Position numbers and translations under genes: made by a program
Notes under the pieces: generated by a model
Seen by the model: the letters and a program-made list of their open reading frames with translations, nothing else
The model's database searches: none
What the model was told of the DNA's origin: nothing
Shown: positions 1 through 6,662 of the stretch, in pieces
How positions within the stretch are numbered: the stretch's first letter is position 1
Layout: each line of letters begins with the position of its first letter
From: CADEEV01 sp964442185
Lineage (GTDB): Bacteria; Acidobacteriota; Vicinamibacteria; Fen-336
Assembly: GCA_964442185.1 (NCBI GenBank)
Contig: CAYTWT010000222.1
Location: forward strand, 1-11,883
DNA length: 11,883 bases
Reading direction: 5' to 3'

Positions 1-190
1 TGCTGCTCGGCCGACACCCCAACGCTCCGCGGCCGCCGAGCTGTTCATGCCCGAGGGAGGCAAGGGCGCAGACTCAGCCCGGGAGGGAACGCCTCTCGCG
101 CCATGACGCCTACCCAAGAAAGAACTTGACCGGGTGCGGTCAGACCATATACTCGGCTGCAAAGCGGCCATTCAGCTGTTCAAGTCCTTC

Positions 191-208
191 GCCGGGGTCA
201 TGACCGGC
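191..208. promoter_or_regulatory. Palindrome in the leader of the nuclease gene
   Basis: Positions 196-205 read GGTCATGACC, a perfect 10-base palindrome. It is flanked by GCCGG on the left and GGC on the right, so it is close to a longer dyad with two extra G. It lies about 70 bases before the preferred start at 278 and could be an operator or a leader hairpin. It also contains the alternative ATG at 200. No specific regulator can be named from the sequence, and chance is possible in GC-rich DNA. Confidence 0.25.
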
Positions 209-264
209 GCGTCGCGGTCCTCGATGAGGTCAAGACTCTCTCTACACGCAATTCGCGGCTACTC

Positions 265-269
265 GGGAG
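265..269 (+). promoter_or_regulatory. Ribosome binding site deciding the nuclease start
   Basis: GGGAG at 265-269 lies eight bases before a GTG at 278. That GTG is followed at once by a textbook signal peptide: a short lysine-containing head, a hydrophobic core and a SLQA cleavage site. This pair favours 278 over the in-frame GTG at 134 and ATG at 200. Confidence 0.55.
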
Positions 270-277
270 CGAACCAG

Positions 278-3200
278 GTGAGCAAGACTCTTTCGAAGGC
301 ATTCTCGGCAACAGCTGTTCTAGCGTTGGTGCTGATGCTCGTGCCGGCACGAAGCCTGCAGGCCGCTTCACCCGATATCGTCATTAGCCAGGTCTATGGC
401 GGTGGCGGGAACGCTGGTGCGCCTTACCGGAATGACTTCATCGAGTTGTTCAACCGAGGCACGACGACCGCTTCGTTGAGTGGTATGTCGGTGCAGTATG
501 CCAGCGCCACTGGCACCGGTAACTTCGGTGCCAACCTTGTCACCAGCCTATCGGGATCTCTTGCGCCGGGTCAGTACTACCTGGTGCAGCAATCTGGTGG
601 AGCGACCGGGGCCTCGTTGCCAACTCCTGATGCGACCGGAACAGTAAACATGAGTGCGACGGGCGGCAAGGTGGCTCTTGTCAATTCGACGACAGGGTTG
701 GCTTGCAACGGAAGTGTGGGTCAACCCTGTTCGGCGGCGCAACTGGCGCTTATCAAGGACCTCATTGGCTATGGCACGGCGAATTTCTATGAAGGAGCCG
801 CAGCTCCTACTTTGAGCAACACGACGGCGGCTTTGCGTCTTGCCAACGGTTGTACGGAAACCGACAACAATGCCTCTGATTTTGCGGCAAGCGCGCCAAC
901 TCCGCGCAATACCGCGTCCCCGCTCAACGCCTGTCTTGCCCCGGATGCCGCACCCGAAGTCGCGAGCACTTTTCCCGTCAACGGAGCTACGGACTTCCCG
1001 ATCAATGCCAATCTCTCCGTTACCTTCAGCGAACCGGTCAACGTAACCAGTTCCTGGTTCCAACTGTCCTGCTCGGTGAGTGGTCCAAGCGTTGCCGCGA
1101 CCTTCAGTGGCGGACCCACTACCTTTGCCCTCGACCCGGGCGTGACGCTTGCACACGGTGAAGCCTGCACGCTGACCGTACTCGCCAGTCAGGTCAGCGA
1201 TCAGGATGGAAACGACCCGCCTGACAACATGGTCTTCAACTTCATCGTTGGGTTCTCGCCCTTCGACGTCTGTGGCACGCCGTTTACGCCCATCTACACG
1301 ATCCAGGGCAGCGGACTTACCACCCCGATTCCTGGCACCGTCACGACAAAGGGCGTTGTGGTTGGTGACTACGAAGGGACTGCCAGCCAGCAAGGCTTCT
1401 ACCTTCAGGACCTCGCTGGCGATGGCGATGCGGCCACATCCGATGGCATCTTCGTGTTCACTGGCAGTTCCAACCTCGTCGGCGCGGGGCAAGTGGTGCG
1501 CGTGACCGGCTTCGCCCGCGAACGCTTCGGCCAGACCACGCTGAACGGTACGAACAGCAATACGTCGGCGGTGCCCGCGGCAAATGTCGTTCAGTGCGGT
1601 AGCGGATCCGTGCCCGCGACCGATGTCGAGATGCCCTTCGCGGATCCAAACGACCGGGAGCGCTTCGAGGGCATGCTCGTTCGCTTCCCTCAGGCGCTGG
1701 TGATTGCCGAATATTTCAACTACGACCGCTTTGGCGAAATCGTGATCGCCCTGCCCCTCGATGGCGAGACTCGCCCCTTCACCGGCACGGCCATCGATGA
1801 ACCGGGGGCTCCGGCGAATGCCCGGACCCTGGCCAACAGCCTGCGTCGCATCACCCTGGACGATGCCGTGAGCGCACAGAACCCGGTCTCTCTACGCCAC
1901 CCGAACGGCGATCCCTTCTCGTTGAGCAATCGCTTCCGTGGCGGTGACACCGTGGAAAACACGGTGGGCGTCCTCGGTTTCGATTTCAGCCTGTATCGAG
2001 TCTTCCCGACGGGACCGGCAGAATACGTTGCGGTCAACCCACGACCGGATTCGCCCGAACCGGTCGGCGGCAGTCTGCGCGTTGCCGCGATGAACACGCT
2101 CAACTTCTTCGTCACGCTCGACTATCCCACGGGCGACCCGTTGGACAACAAGTGCGGTCCGTTGGAGAACCTCGAATGCCGAGGCGCCGACGCTGACCAG
2201 CCCGACGAGTTCACGCGCCAGCGTGACAAGCTCCTCGTCGCCCTGGCCGGTCTGGATGCTGATGTGATCGGACTCAACGAGCTGGAGAACACGACGGGTG
2301 TGGATCCGCTGGCCGAAATCGTTGCCGGCCTGCCGGGATATGCCTCCATCGACACGGACACGATCGGAATCGATGCGATCCGCGTGGGCCTCATCTACAG
2401 GCCTTCCCGCGTCGTTCCGCTCGGCGACTTCCAAACTCTCGATTCCAGCGATGACCCGCGCTTCATCGACACGAAGAGCCGGCCCGCGTTGGCCCAGACC
2501 TTCCAGGATCTGTCCAATGGCGCTCGCTTCACGGTCGTGGTCAATCACCTCAAGTCCAAGGGTTCGGACTGCGTCGACATCGGGGACCCGGACACGGGCG
2601 ATGGTCAGGGTAACTGCAACGTAGCTCGGACATTGGCTGCTCAAGCGTTGGTGGATTGGCTGGCGACGGACCCAACTGGAAGCGGCGACGCGGACTTCCT
2701 GATCATGGGCGACCTCAACTCGTACGCACAGGAAGACCCAATCTACTGGATCAAGGCTGGCTCGGATGACACCGTCGGCACCCGCGACGATTACACCGAC
2801 TTGAACTCACACTTCCAGGGACCCTATGCCTACTCCTTCACTTTCGATGGGCAGGCTGGCTCTCTCGACCATTCGCTGGCCAACGCCAGCATCTTGCCTC
2901 AGGTGACCGGTGCCGCAGATTGGCACATCAACTCCGATGAGCCAGACGTCCTGGATTACGACACGAGCTTCAAGCCACCCGCACAGGACGCACTGTACGA
3001 GCCGAATGAGTTCCGCTCCTCGGACCATGACGCCGTCGTCGTGGGCCTGGATCCGATTCACTACGACTTCGCCGGGTTCTTCCAGCCGGTCGACAATGGC
3101 GCGGTGTTCAACTCTGTGAAGGCCGGAAGCAGCGTCCCTGTGAAATTCAGCCTCGGCGGGTTCCAGGGCCTGGATATCTTCCTCGGCGGGTATCCACTCT

Positions 3201-3409
3201 CACGGAAGCTCACCTGCGATTCGAGCGCACCTCTGGATGACGTCGAACAGACTGCGACGGCCGGTGGCAGCAGCCTCTCTTACGATGCCACCAGCGACCA
3301 ATACAACTATGTCTGGAAATCGAACAGGGCGTGGGCAGGCACATGCCGTCAGTTGGTCGTGATCCTGAAGGATGGATCGATGCATACCGCGAACTTCAAG
3401 CTCAAGTGA
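278..3409 (+). CDS. Secreted ExeM/NucH-type nuclease with lamin-tail, Ig-like and PxKF domains
   Basis: Predicted extracellular or surface nuclease of 1043 residues, counted from the GTG at 278. Residues 1-29 form a Sec signal peptide ending in SLQA. Residues 31 to about 212 match the lamin tail domain (SPDIVISQVYGGGGN opening, FIELFNRG). Residues 225-325 resemble a bacterial Ig-like (Big_5) domain, with PVNGATDFPINANLSVTFSE near its start. Residues 331-442 look like the OB-like region of ExeM/NucH proteins. Residues 599-924 are an endonuclease/exonuclease/phosphatase domain. Its expected catalytic and metal-binding motifs are present: AMNTLNFF (N606), GLNELEN (E668/E670), VVNHLKSKG (H757), GDLNSY (D812, N814), SLDHSLAN (D864, H865) and SSDHDAVVV (D916, H917). 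Residues 929-1043 match the PxKF module, with VPVKF at 953-957. The family degrades extracellular DNA for phosphate or carbon, or remodels biofilm; that role here is inference. The gene stands alone on its strand. The start codon is the main uncertainty. Confidence 0.9.
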   Translation: MSKTLSKAFSATAVLALVLMLVPARSLQAASPDIVISQVYGGGGNAGAPYRNDFIELFNRGTTTASLSGMSVQYASATGTGNFGANLVTSLSGSLAPGQYYLVQQSGGATGASLPTPDATGTVNMSATGGKVALVNSTTGLACNGSVGQPCSAAQLALIKDLIGYGTANFYEGAAAPTLSNTTAALRLANGCTETDNNASDFAASAPTPRNTASPLNACLAPDAAPEVASTFPVNGATDFPINANLSVTFSEPVNVTSSWFQLSCSVSGPSVAATFSGGPTTFALDPGVTLAHGEACTLTVLASQVSDQDGNDPPDNMVFNFIVGFSPFDVCGTPFTPIYTIQGSGLTTPIPGTVTTKGVVVGDYEGTASQQGFYLQDLAGDGDAATSDGIFVFTGSSNLVGAGQVVRVTGFARERFGQTTLNGTNSNTSAVPAANVVQCGSGSVPATDVEMPFADPNDRERFEGMLVRFPQALVIAEYFNYDRFGEIVIALPLDGETRPFTGTAIDEPGAPANARTLANSLRRITLDDAVSAQNPVSLRHPNGDPFSLSNRFRGGDTVENTVGVLGFDFSLYRVFPTGPAEYVAVNPRPDSPEPVGGSLRVAAMNTLNFFVTLDYPTGDPLDNKCGPLENLECRGADADQPDEFTRQRDKLLVALAGLDADVIGLNELENTTGVDPLAEIVAGLPGYASIDTDTIGIDAIRVGLIYRPSRVVPLGDFQTLDSSDDPRFIDTKSRPALAQTFQDLSNGARFTVVVNHLKSKGSDCVDIGDPDTGDGQGNCNVARTLAAQALVDWLATDPTGSGDADFLIMGDLNSYAQEDPIYWIKAGSDDTVGTRDDYTDLNSHFQGPYAYSFTFDGQAGSLDHSLANASILPQVTGAADWHINSDEPDVLDYDTSFKPPAQDALYEPNEFRSSDHDAVVVGLDPIHYDFAGFFQPVDNGAVFNSVKAGSSVPVKFSLGGFQGLDIFLGGYPLSRKLTCDSSAPLDDVEQTATAGGSSLSYDATSDQYNYVWKSNRAWAGTCRQLVVILKDGSMHTANFKLK

Positions 3410-3457
3410 CGCGACTAGCGCGCTCTGGGCTGAAGCGACGCCACATATGCGCAGGCG

Positions 3458-3517
3458 ATGGAAGACGCGAGGGGCGAGCTCGGGTTCCAGCTCGACAACC
3501 TCGTCCAGCGCAACTAA
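3458..3517 (+). other. Short 19-codon ORF directly before the 80-residue ORF
   Basis: An ATG at 3458 opens a frame encoding MEDARGELGFQLDNLVQRN and ends in TAA at 3515-3517. The frame is open back to a TGA at about 3431. The peptide is balanced in charge and could be the C-terminal tail of a decayed protein or a leader ORF. Its TAA overlaps the AAGG that would serve as the ribosome site of the next ORF. I do not recognise a family, and it may be chance. Confidence 0.2.
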
Positions 3518-3526
3518 GGCCAAGCG

Positions 3527-3769
3527 ATGAACAACGACGTAGACGAGAACGACTTCGTTTCCGCCCCCTCCTCGATCGTGGACGGCAAGCAGTATTTCAC
3601 CGTCTTTCGCTGCACCAAGGCCTGCGACCTTGCGCAAGTATTGGCACGTTCGACGAATCAGAGGACCGCGTTGCGCGAGAGTGGCTGCTTCGTCGAAGTA
3701 CCGGCGCCCCAGGCCGTCTACAGGTCTAGCGGAACGAACTTCTTCCTGCCGTTCCCAGGTGACGACTAG
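3527..3769 (+). CDS. Small hypothetical protein (80 aa)
   Basis: This ORF starts at ATG 3527, with a weak AAGG at 3516-3519 seven bases upstream. It encodes 80 residues with an acidic start (MNNDVDENDF), two cysteines in its middle part (FRCTKACDL), a third cysteine near ESGCFVEVP and a hydrophobic FFLPF near the end. Third codon positions are mostly G or C, as in the neighbouring real genes, which supports coding. There is no signal peptide and no membrane segment. I do not recognise the family. It follows the nuclease on the same strand after 117 bases but nothing ties it to that gene. It could also be a spurious ORF in an eroded region. Confidence 0.4.
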   Translation: MNNDVDENDFVSAPSSIVDGKQYFTVFRCTKACDLAQVLARSTNQRTALRESGCFVEVPAPQAVYRSSGTNFFLPFPGDD

Positions 3770-4038
3770 CGATCGGATGGGCTCCACCTCCTGGGTGGCG
3801 TTCGCTGAGGCCCAGCACAAGACCGCGTGCGAGTCTGCGCCCTCCGATGTGTGGAACGCCGGCCGCCATCTCGAAGCGCTCGCCGCACACGGGGCAGGGG
3901 AGCAGGCTGGGCATGCGGCAGGGTAGCGCCAGCGACCGCCAAGGCAGGGCCGAGGCTCGAGGGGAAGCTGGCGAGGGGGGGCGCCTAGGTCTTCGCCGTG
4001 GCCCGCGCCAGGCGGATGCCGTAAACGACGAACAGCAA
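3770..4038. other. Intergenic stretch without a supported gene
   Basis: About 270 bases with no ORF I trust. A small hairpin, CCACC at 3784-3788 pairing with GGTGG at 3794-3798, lies 15 bases after the 80-residue ORF. It has no T-rich tail, so it is not a clear terminator. On the minus strand a short frame reads CPVCGERFEM, which resembles a zinc ribbon, but the rest of that frame is low-complexity Arg/Pro/Ser and looks like a shadow. Confidence 0.35.
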
Positions 4039-4227
4039 CTCGAGTACCGATTCACGGCCGACGACCCGACGACCTGGACGCGACAGTGGACGGTGGCGTT
4101 TCCCATGGTGCGGAGCGACGGCCCGATCTACGAGTACGCGTGTCACGAGGTGGACTACGGCTTGCGGAACATCCTCAGCCAGGCGCGCAACCAGGAGACG
4201 GCCGCAGACGCCGCCAAGAAGGAGTGA
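4039..4227 (+). pseudogene. C-terminal remnant of a conserved secreted hypothetical protein
   Basis: The last 62 codons before TGA 4225-4227 read LEYRFTADDPTTWTRQWT, then GPIYEYACHEVDYGLRNILS, then an alanine- and lysine-rich end. I recognise this as the end of a hypothetical family common in Acidobacteria and Proteobacteria, with the signature 'DDPTTWTRPWT ... IYEYACHEGNYG ... ILxGAR'. The normal protein is a few hundred residues. Here the frame upstream of 4039 turns into Arg/Gly-rich sequence unlike the family, with no signal peptide or N-terminal domain. The gene is therefore 5'-truncated. Family recognition is from memory. Function is unknown. Confidence 0.65.
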
Positions 4228-4362
4228 GTCGGAGAGACACGCTCTCGACCTCGAAGCGCGAAGGATCTGGCTCGCGGCCCCTCCCGGCGACGCTGGAGGA
4301 GGGAGAACAGCGGCTCGAGTTCCGAGCCCGCGGCGCTCAAGTTGCGGACTCATCATCGATGG

Positions 4363-4375
4363 AATGATAATCATT
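4363..4375. promoter_or_regulatory. Fur-box-like palindrome before the ATPase remnant
   Basis: Positions 4363-4375 read AATGATAATCATT, a perfect six-base inverted repeat around one central A. It is identical to the 13-base core of the 19-base Fur consensus; of the six outer consensus bases only one matches. It stands out as an AT-rich island in GC-rich DNA and ends six bases before the ATG at 4382. It may be an iron-responsive operator, or a promoter-proximal palindrome that travelled with the ATPase gene. Confidence 0.4.
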
Positions 4376-4381
4376 CACACG

Positions 4382-4531
4382 ATGAGTAATGTCCCTGATC
4401 TACCCCGTCTCCTGGCTGCGCCCTTGGCCGCTGCGCTCCGCTCATCGCCGGTTGTCGTCCTCACGGGTGCGCGCCAGACGGGGAAGAGCACCCTTGCGCG
4501 ACAGGGGACCGCCGGGGCGAAGAGGACCTGA
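4382..4531 (+). pseudogene. Truncated DUF4143-type AAA+ ATPase, N-terminal fragment
   Basis: From ATG 4382 the frame reads MSNVPDLPRLLAAPLAAALR, then a beta strand and P-loop PVVVLTGARQTGKSTLARQG, and stops at TGA 4529-4531 after 49 codons. The GARQTGKST Walker A and its position near residue 30 are typical of the AAA_14/DUF4143 ATPases, which normally run to about 380-450 residues with a C-terminal DUF4143 domain. Everything after the P-loop helix is missing. From about 4510 the sequence changes into an IS91 transposase tail, so the gene was cut by deletion or insertion. It cannot make a working ATPase. Confidence 0.65.
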
Positions 4532-4636
4532 CCTGCTCACGTGTCGCAAGTGCGGGGGAAGTTCAAGTTCGTGGCCGACCTCCACGACCAGATAGCCATC
4601 AAGCAGGTCCTCGCGCACCTGGGCCTCAGCCCGCCG
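4530..4636 (+). mobile_element. IS91-family transposase C-terminal remnant, frameshifted
   Basis: In one frame from 4530 the sequence reads DLLTCRKCGG. In the +2-shifted frame from about 4556 it continues KFKFVADLHDQIAIKQVLAHLGLSPP. Joined, these match the end of IS91-type transposases: a CxxC-GG knuckle, then a segment ending in iLxHLGL and prolines. The shift falls at a run of five G (4553-4557), consistent with a one-base indel. The rolling-circle catalytic domain is absent, so the element is dead. It abuts the cut ATPase, and IS91 activity or recombination may have caused that truncation. Confidence 0.6.
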
Positions 4637-4834
4637 GGGGGAGTAGTCTGCCCCCGCAACGGTGACCAGAGGTGGGAGGACACTTCGCGGCGTGCCTTGC
4701 CGCTCAGGCACACGGCTGAAGGGGATGCGGGCAGGAGCCCTCCTCATTACCCTCGGCGACGGCTGCTTAAGCCCCGATCGCGGCGTCACCGTCAGGGTTG
4801 CGGAAGGAAATGGCCATCGAACGGAGGTGATGTG
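4637..4834. other. Region upstream of the EthD gene
   Basis: Nearly 200 bases with no gene. The frame of the IS91 tail stays open through it into the EthD gene, but it encodes Arg/Pro-rich text and is not a real extension. A six-base inverted repeat, GTGCCT at 4692-4697 and AGGCAC at 4706-4711 with an eight-base loop, could form a leader hairpin. I found no GTTRRRY or RYYYAAC core that would mark an attC site before the EthD gene, and no clear promoter. Confidence 0.35.
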
Positions 4835-5140
4835 ATGATGAAGGTAACGGTTCTCTACGGGCATCCCGCAAGTGCGGAGGAGTTCGAGCGCTACTACTCG
4901 ACCACTCACCTTCCAGTGGCGGCGAAGATGCAGGGTGTCGCGCGTCTGGAGCTGACCAAGTTCTCTGGAGCCCCTGACGGTGGCAAGCCGGCGTTCTATC
5001 GGATGGCGGAGCTCTACTTCGCCACAGAAGCCCAGATGCAGAGCACTCTGGGCTCACCAGAAGGGCAAGCCGCTGTGGCTGACATCGGCAAGTTCGCCAC
5101 GGGCGGCGCGACTGTAGTGATTGGCGCGGTTCAGGGGTAG
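4835..5140 (+). CDS. EthD-family protein (ferredoxin-like dimeric alpha+beta barrel)
   Basis: A complete 101-residue protein. It opens MMKVTVLYGHPAS and carries the EthD hallmark FERYYSTTHLPVA at residues 17-29, then a FYRMAELYF strand, GSPEGQAAVADIGKF, and a closing strand TVVIGAV. Length and motifs fit the EthD/DabB-like family of small dimeric alpha+beta barrel proteins. Some members occur beside cytochrome P450 or monooxygenase operons; the chemistry is mostly unknown. The start is fixed by GGAGG at 4823-4827, seven bases before ATG 4835; ATG 4838 is the alternative. The gene is single, follows a field of gene remnants, and is followed 49 bases later by an attC-like palindrome. A mobile cassette origin is therefore possible. 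Confidence 0.88.
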   Translation: MMKVTVLYGHPASAEEFERYYSTTHLPVAAKMQGVARLELTKFSGAPDGGKPAFYRMAELYFATEAQMQSTLGSPEGQAAVADIGKFATGGATVVIGAVQG

Positions 5141-5156
5141 GGTCCCCGTAACGGCA

Positions 5157-5193
5157 GGGCGACCGCCATGCTGGGTGGGCCACGAGGTCGCCC
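5157..5193. terminator. Inverted repeat downstream of the EthD gene
   Basis: GGGCGACC at 5157-5164 is the exact reverse complement of GGTCGCCC at 5186-5193, with a 21-base loop. It lies 16 bases after the EthD stop and could fold in the transcript, but has no T-run, so a rho-independent terminator is not certain. Its right arm overlaps the left core of the attC-like site at 5190-5196, so the two structures exclude each other. Confidence 0.3.
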
Positions 5194-5262
5194 AACCATG
5201 AGATGCACCTGACGAGGTCCGCGATGGCCAGGCGGCGCGGCCCTCGCAGGTGAGTGTTAGGC
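5190..5262 (+). other. attC-like integron recombination site
   Basis: The 73-base segment begins with GCCCAAC (5190-5196), matching RYYYAAC, and ends with GTTAGGC (5256-5262), matching GTTRRRY. Between them lies an imperfect palindrome: CACCTG pairs with CAGGTG, CGAGG with CCTCG and CCGCG with CGCGG, around a 12-base loop. The left arm has one extra A (a bulge after CACCTG) and there is one T-C mismatch. Core boxes, size and a bulged base in the left arm are attC features, with the orientation of a cassette carrying the EthD gene. Against it, the spacers between core and stem are uneven (nine and three bases), no second attC is seen, and no integrase gene is in the window. A hairpin between convergent genes is the alternative. 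Confidence 0.5.
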
Positions 5263-5277
5263 TCGGGGACCGGACCA

Positions 5278-6636
5278 TCATCCGCATCGTTCCCGCGCAA
5301 GCCGCTCGACGCGCGGGTCGAAGGCCGCGGCCGCAGCGGCTCCGGACTGGATCGCAGACTCGAGGGAGGCCGTGAAGTACCGCGAGTGGCCGTTCAAGTT
5401 CGTCGCCAGGTACACCGGGGCGGCGCTGGCCTTGATGGGCAACGGGCCGTGCCGCACGATTTGGGTCGCGCTCGACAAGCCGAACACATGATGGCCGATC
5501 GGCTCGGGTAGCGTCGGGTCGGCGCGCCGTTCGTCGTCCCACAGGATCCGCGCGAGCTGTTCGGGTGTGTGATCGCGGGCTCGCGTGCCGAGCTGCTCGT
5601 GCACGAAATCGGTTTCGAGACTCAGCGACCCGGTGACGACGGTCGCGGCCGGGGCGCGCAAGTAGTTCCGATACTGCGAGTGCTGGACGAGGATCGGGTA
5701 CCAGTTCCGCCGGACATTGTGACCACCGAGCGGCAGCTCGGCTGGCAGTTCGCGATCGAAGAACCAGGCGATGCCGAGGTGCTCGTAGACGGACTCCGCC
5801 AGCATCGTTCGCAAGCGCTCGCGGTCGTGACCGAAACCCTCGGCGACGCCGGTGCCGCTGTGCAGCAGAAGCCGCGACAGCGCGGGTGGCGGAATGGCCA
5901 GGAACACCGCGTCCGCCACGTATTTCGAACCGGCCGCGGTCTGGACCCCGACACCTTCGTGCTCGCCGTCGTCCGGGCCCGACAGCGCCGTCACGCCGCA
6001 CCCTGCCCGCAGCTCCACGCCCAGGCGCTGCAGCTCGTTGCGCCAGAGTGTGACGAATCCGCCTTTGGAGTTCGGCGGTTGGGCGTTCCAGTGCAACGGC
6101 GCGTTCGCACCGAACAAGACCGAGGCCAGGTTGCCTCGCAGACGGTGAAACAGCTCCCACATGGTCATGCGGAGCGTTCCGGCGATTCCGCCGAGCGCGG
6201 TCGCTCGCATCCAGGACTGGCACGCTTCGCCGATGCGGTGGGTCTCGAGGAATTCGGCCACCGAAACGCTCTGGTACTTTCGCACGCCCGAGGCGTGGAG
6301 CACGAAGGCGAACGCGATCTTCGCCAGATCCGCGAACGAGGCATCGGCCAGGAACGGTGCGAGCCACTGCGTGCGGAGGTCGTGACGCGGCGCGAAGTGC
6401 GCCTCCCACCGGGTCCCGAGCATGCGAAACAGCGCCGGCGCCGCCTCGTACGTCGACTGAAAGACCTTGCACGAGTTCTCGCTCAGGAAGCAGCCATCCT
6501 CGTCGAGCTTCGCGGCCCACAGCCCGCCGAGCTCGCGCGCCTCCTCATAGAGAACGACGCCGTGGCCGGCCCGCGCGAGCAGTAGCGCCACGGTCATTCC
6601 GCTGGGTCCACCGCCGACGACCGCGACGTCGCTCAT
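5278..6636 (-). CDS. FAD-dependent amine-oxidase-like oxidoreductase
   Basis: A complete 452-residue cytoplasmic flavoprotein. It starts MSDVAVVGGGPSGMTVALLL, a Rossmann dinucleotide-binding motif (GxGxxG at residues 8-13), followed about 15 residues later by an acidic residue (YEEARELGG), as in the NAD(P)-binding-Rossmann/amine oxidase/protoporphyrinogen-oxidase-like superfamily. The C-terminus has the expected FAD-binding end, with YLATNLNGHSRYFTASLESA followed by IQSGAAAAAAF. The substrate cannot be told; amines, carotenoid or porphyrin precursors and sterol-like compounds are all handled by relatives. I chose ATG 6636 because the Rossmann motif starts at once; the open frame further upstream only shadows the permease gene. 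It begins 26 bases after the permease stop on the same strand, so co-transcription is likely. Downstream it converges on the EthD gene with the attC-like palindrome between. Confidence 0.82.
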   Translation of the reverse strand: MSDVAVVGGGPSGMTVALLLARAGHGVVLYEEARELGGLWAAKLDEDGCFLSENSCKVFQSTYEAAPALFRMLGTRWEAHFAPRHDLRTQWLAPFLADASFADLAKIAFAFVLHASGVRKYQSVSVAEFLETHRIGEACQSWMRATALGGIAGTLRMTMWELFHRLRGNLASVLFGANAPLHWNAQPPNSKGGFVTLWRNELQRLGVELRAGCGVTALSGPDDGEHEGVGVQTAAGSKYVADAVFLAIPPPALSRLLLHSGTGVAEGFGHDRERLRTMLAESVYEHLGIAWFFDRELPAELPLGGHNVRRNWYPILVQHSQYRNYLRAPAATVVTGSLSLETDFVHEQLGTRARDHTPEQLARILWDDERRADPTLPEPIGHHVFGLSSATQIVRHGPLPIKASAAPVYLATNLNGHSRYFTASLESAIQSGAAAAAAFDPRVERLARERCG

Positions 6637-6662
6637 CAAGACACCCGCATCGCGCGGAGCGT

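Larger units (their letters stand above)
1..277. other. Upstream leader of the nuclease gene, no gene recognised
   Basis: No coding region that I trust lies here. The nuclease frame is open back to a GTG at 134 and passes an ATG at 200. The peptide encoded before 278 is basic and polar and would sit awkwardly in front of a classical signal peptide, so I treat 134-277 as untranslated leader. A palindromic stretch at 191-208 is listed separately. I see no convincing sigma-70 promoter, tRNA or known riboswitch core. Confidence 0.4.

Noticed and set aside
3840..3930. Minus-strand CPVCGERFEM as a zinc-ribbon gene
   Set aside because: A single CxxC in a short frame of otherwise low-complexity sequence, without a second metal-binding pair.
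3985..4056. Minus-strand end reading ELLFVVYGIRLARA, reminiscent of an amino acid permease C-terminus
   Set aside because: Only a dozen residues are suggestive, no membrane segments precede them, and they overlap the start of the plus-strand remnant.
4541..4834. N-terminal extension of the EthD gene
   Set aside because: It joins an IS91 tail to Arg/Pro-rich text by chance open frame. A near-consensus ribosome site at 4823 and family length fix the start at 4835.
4641..4834. Possible riboswitch before the EthD gene
   Set aside because: The GC-rich leader has a small hairpin, but I could not match the conserved core of glycine, TPP, cobalamin, guanidine or ZTP riboswitches.
5569..6585. Long plus-strand frame opposite the flavoenzyme gene
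   Set aside because: It mirrors the minus-strand flavoenzyme, which has clear motifs; the plus-strand product is Arg/Ala/Glu-rich text with no domain.
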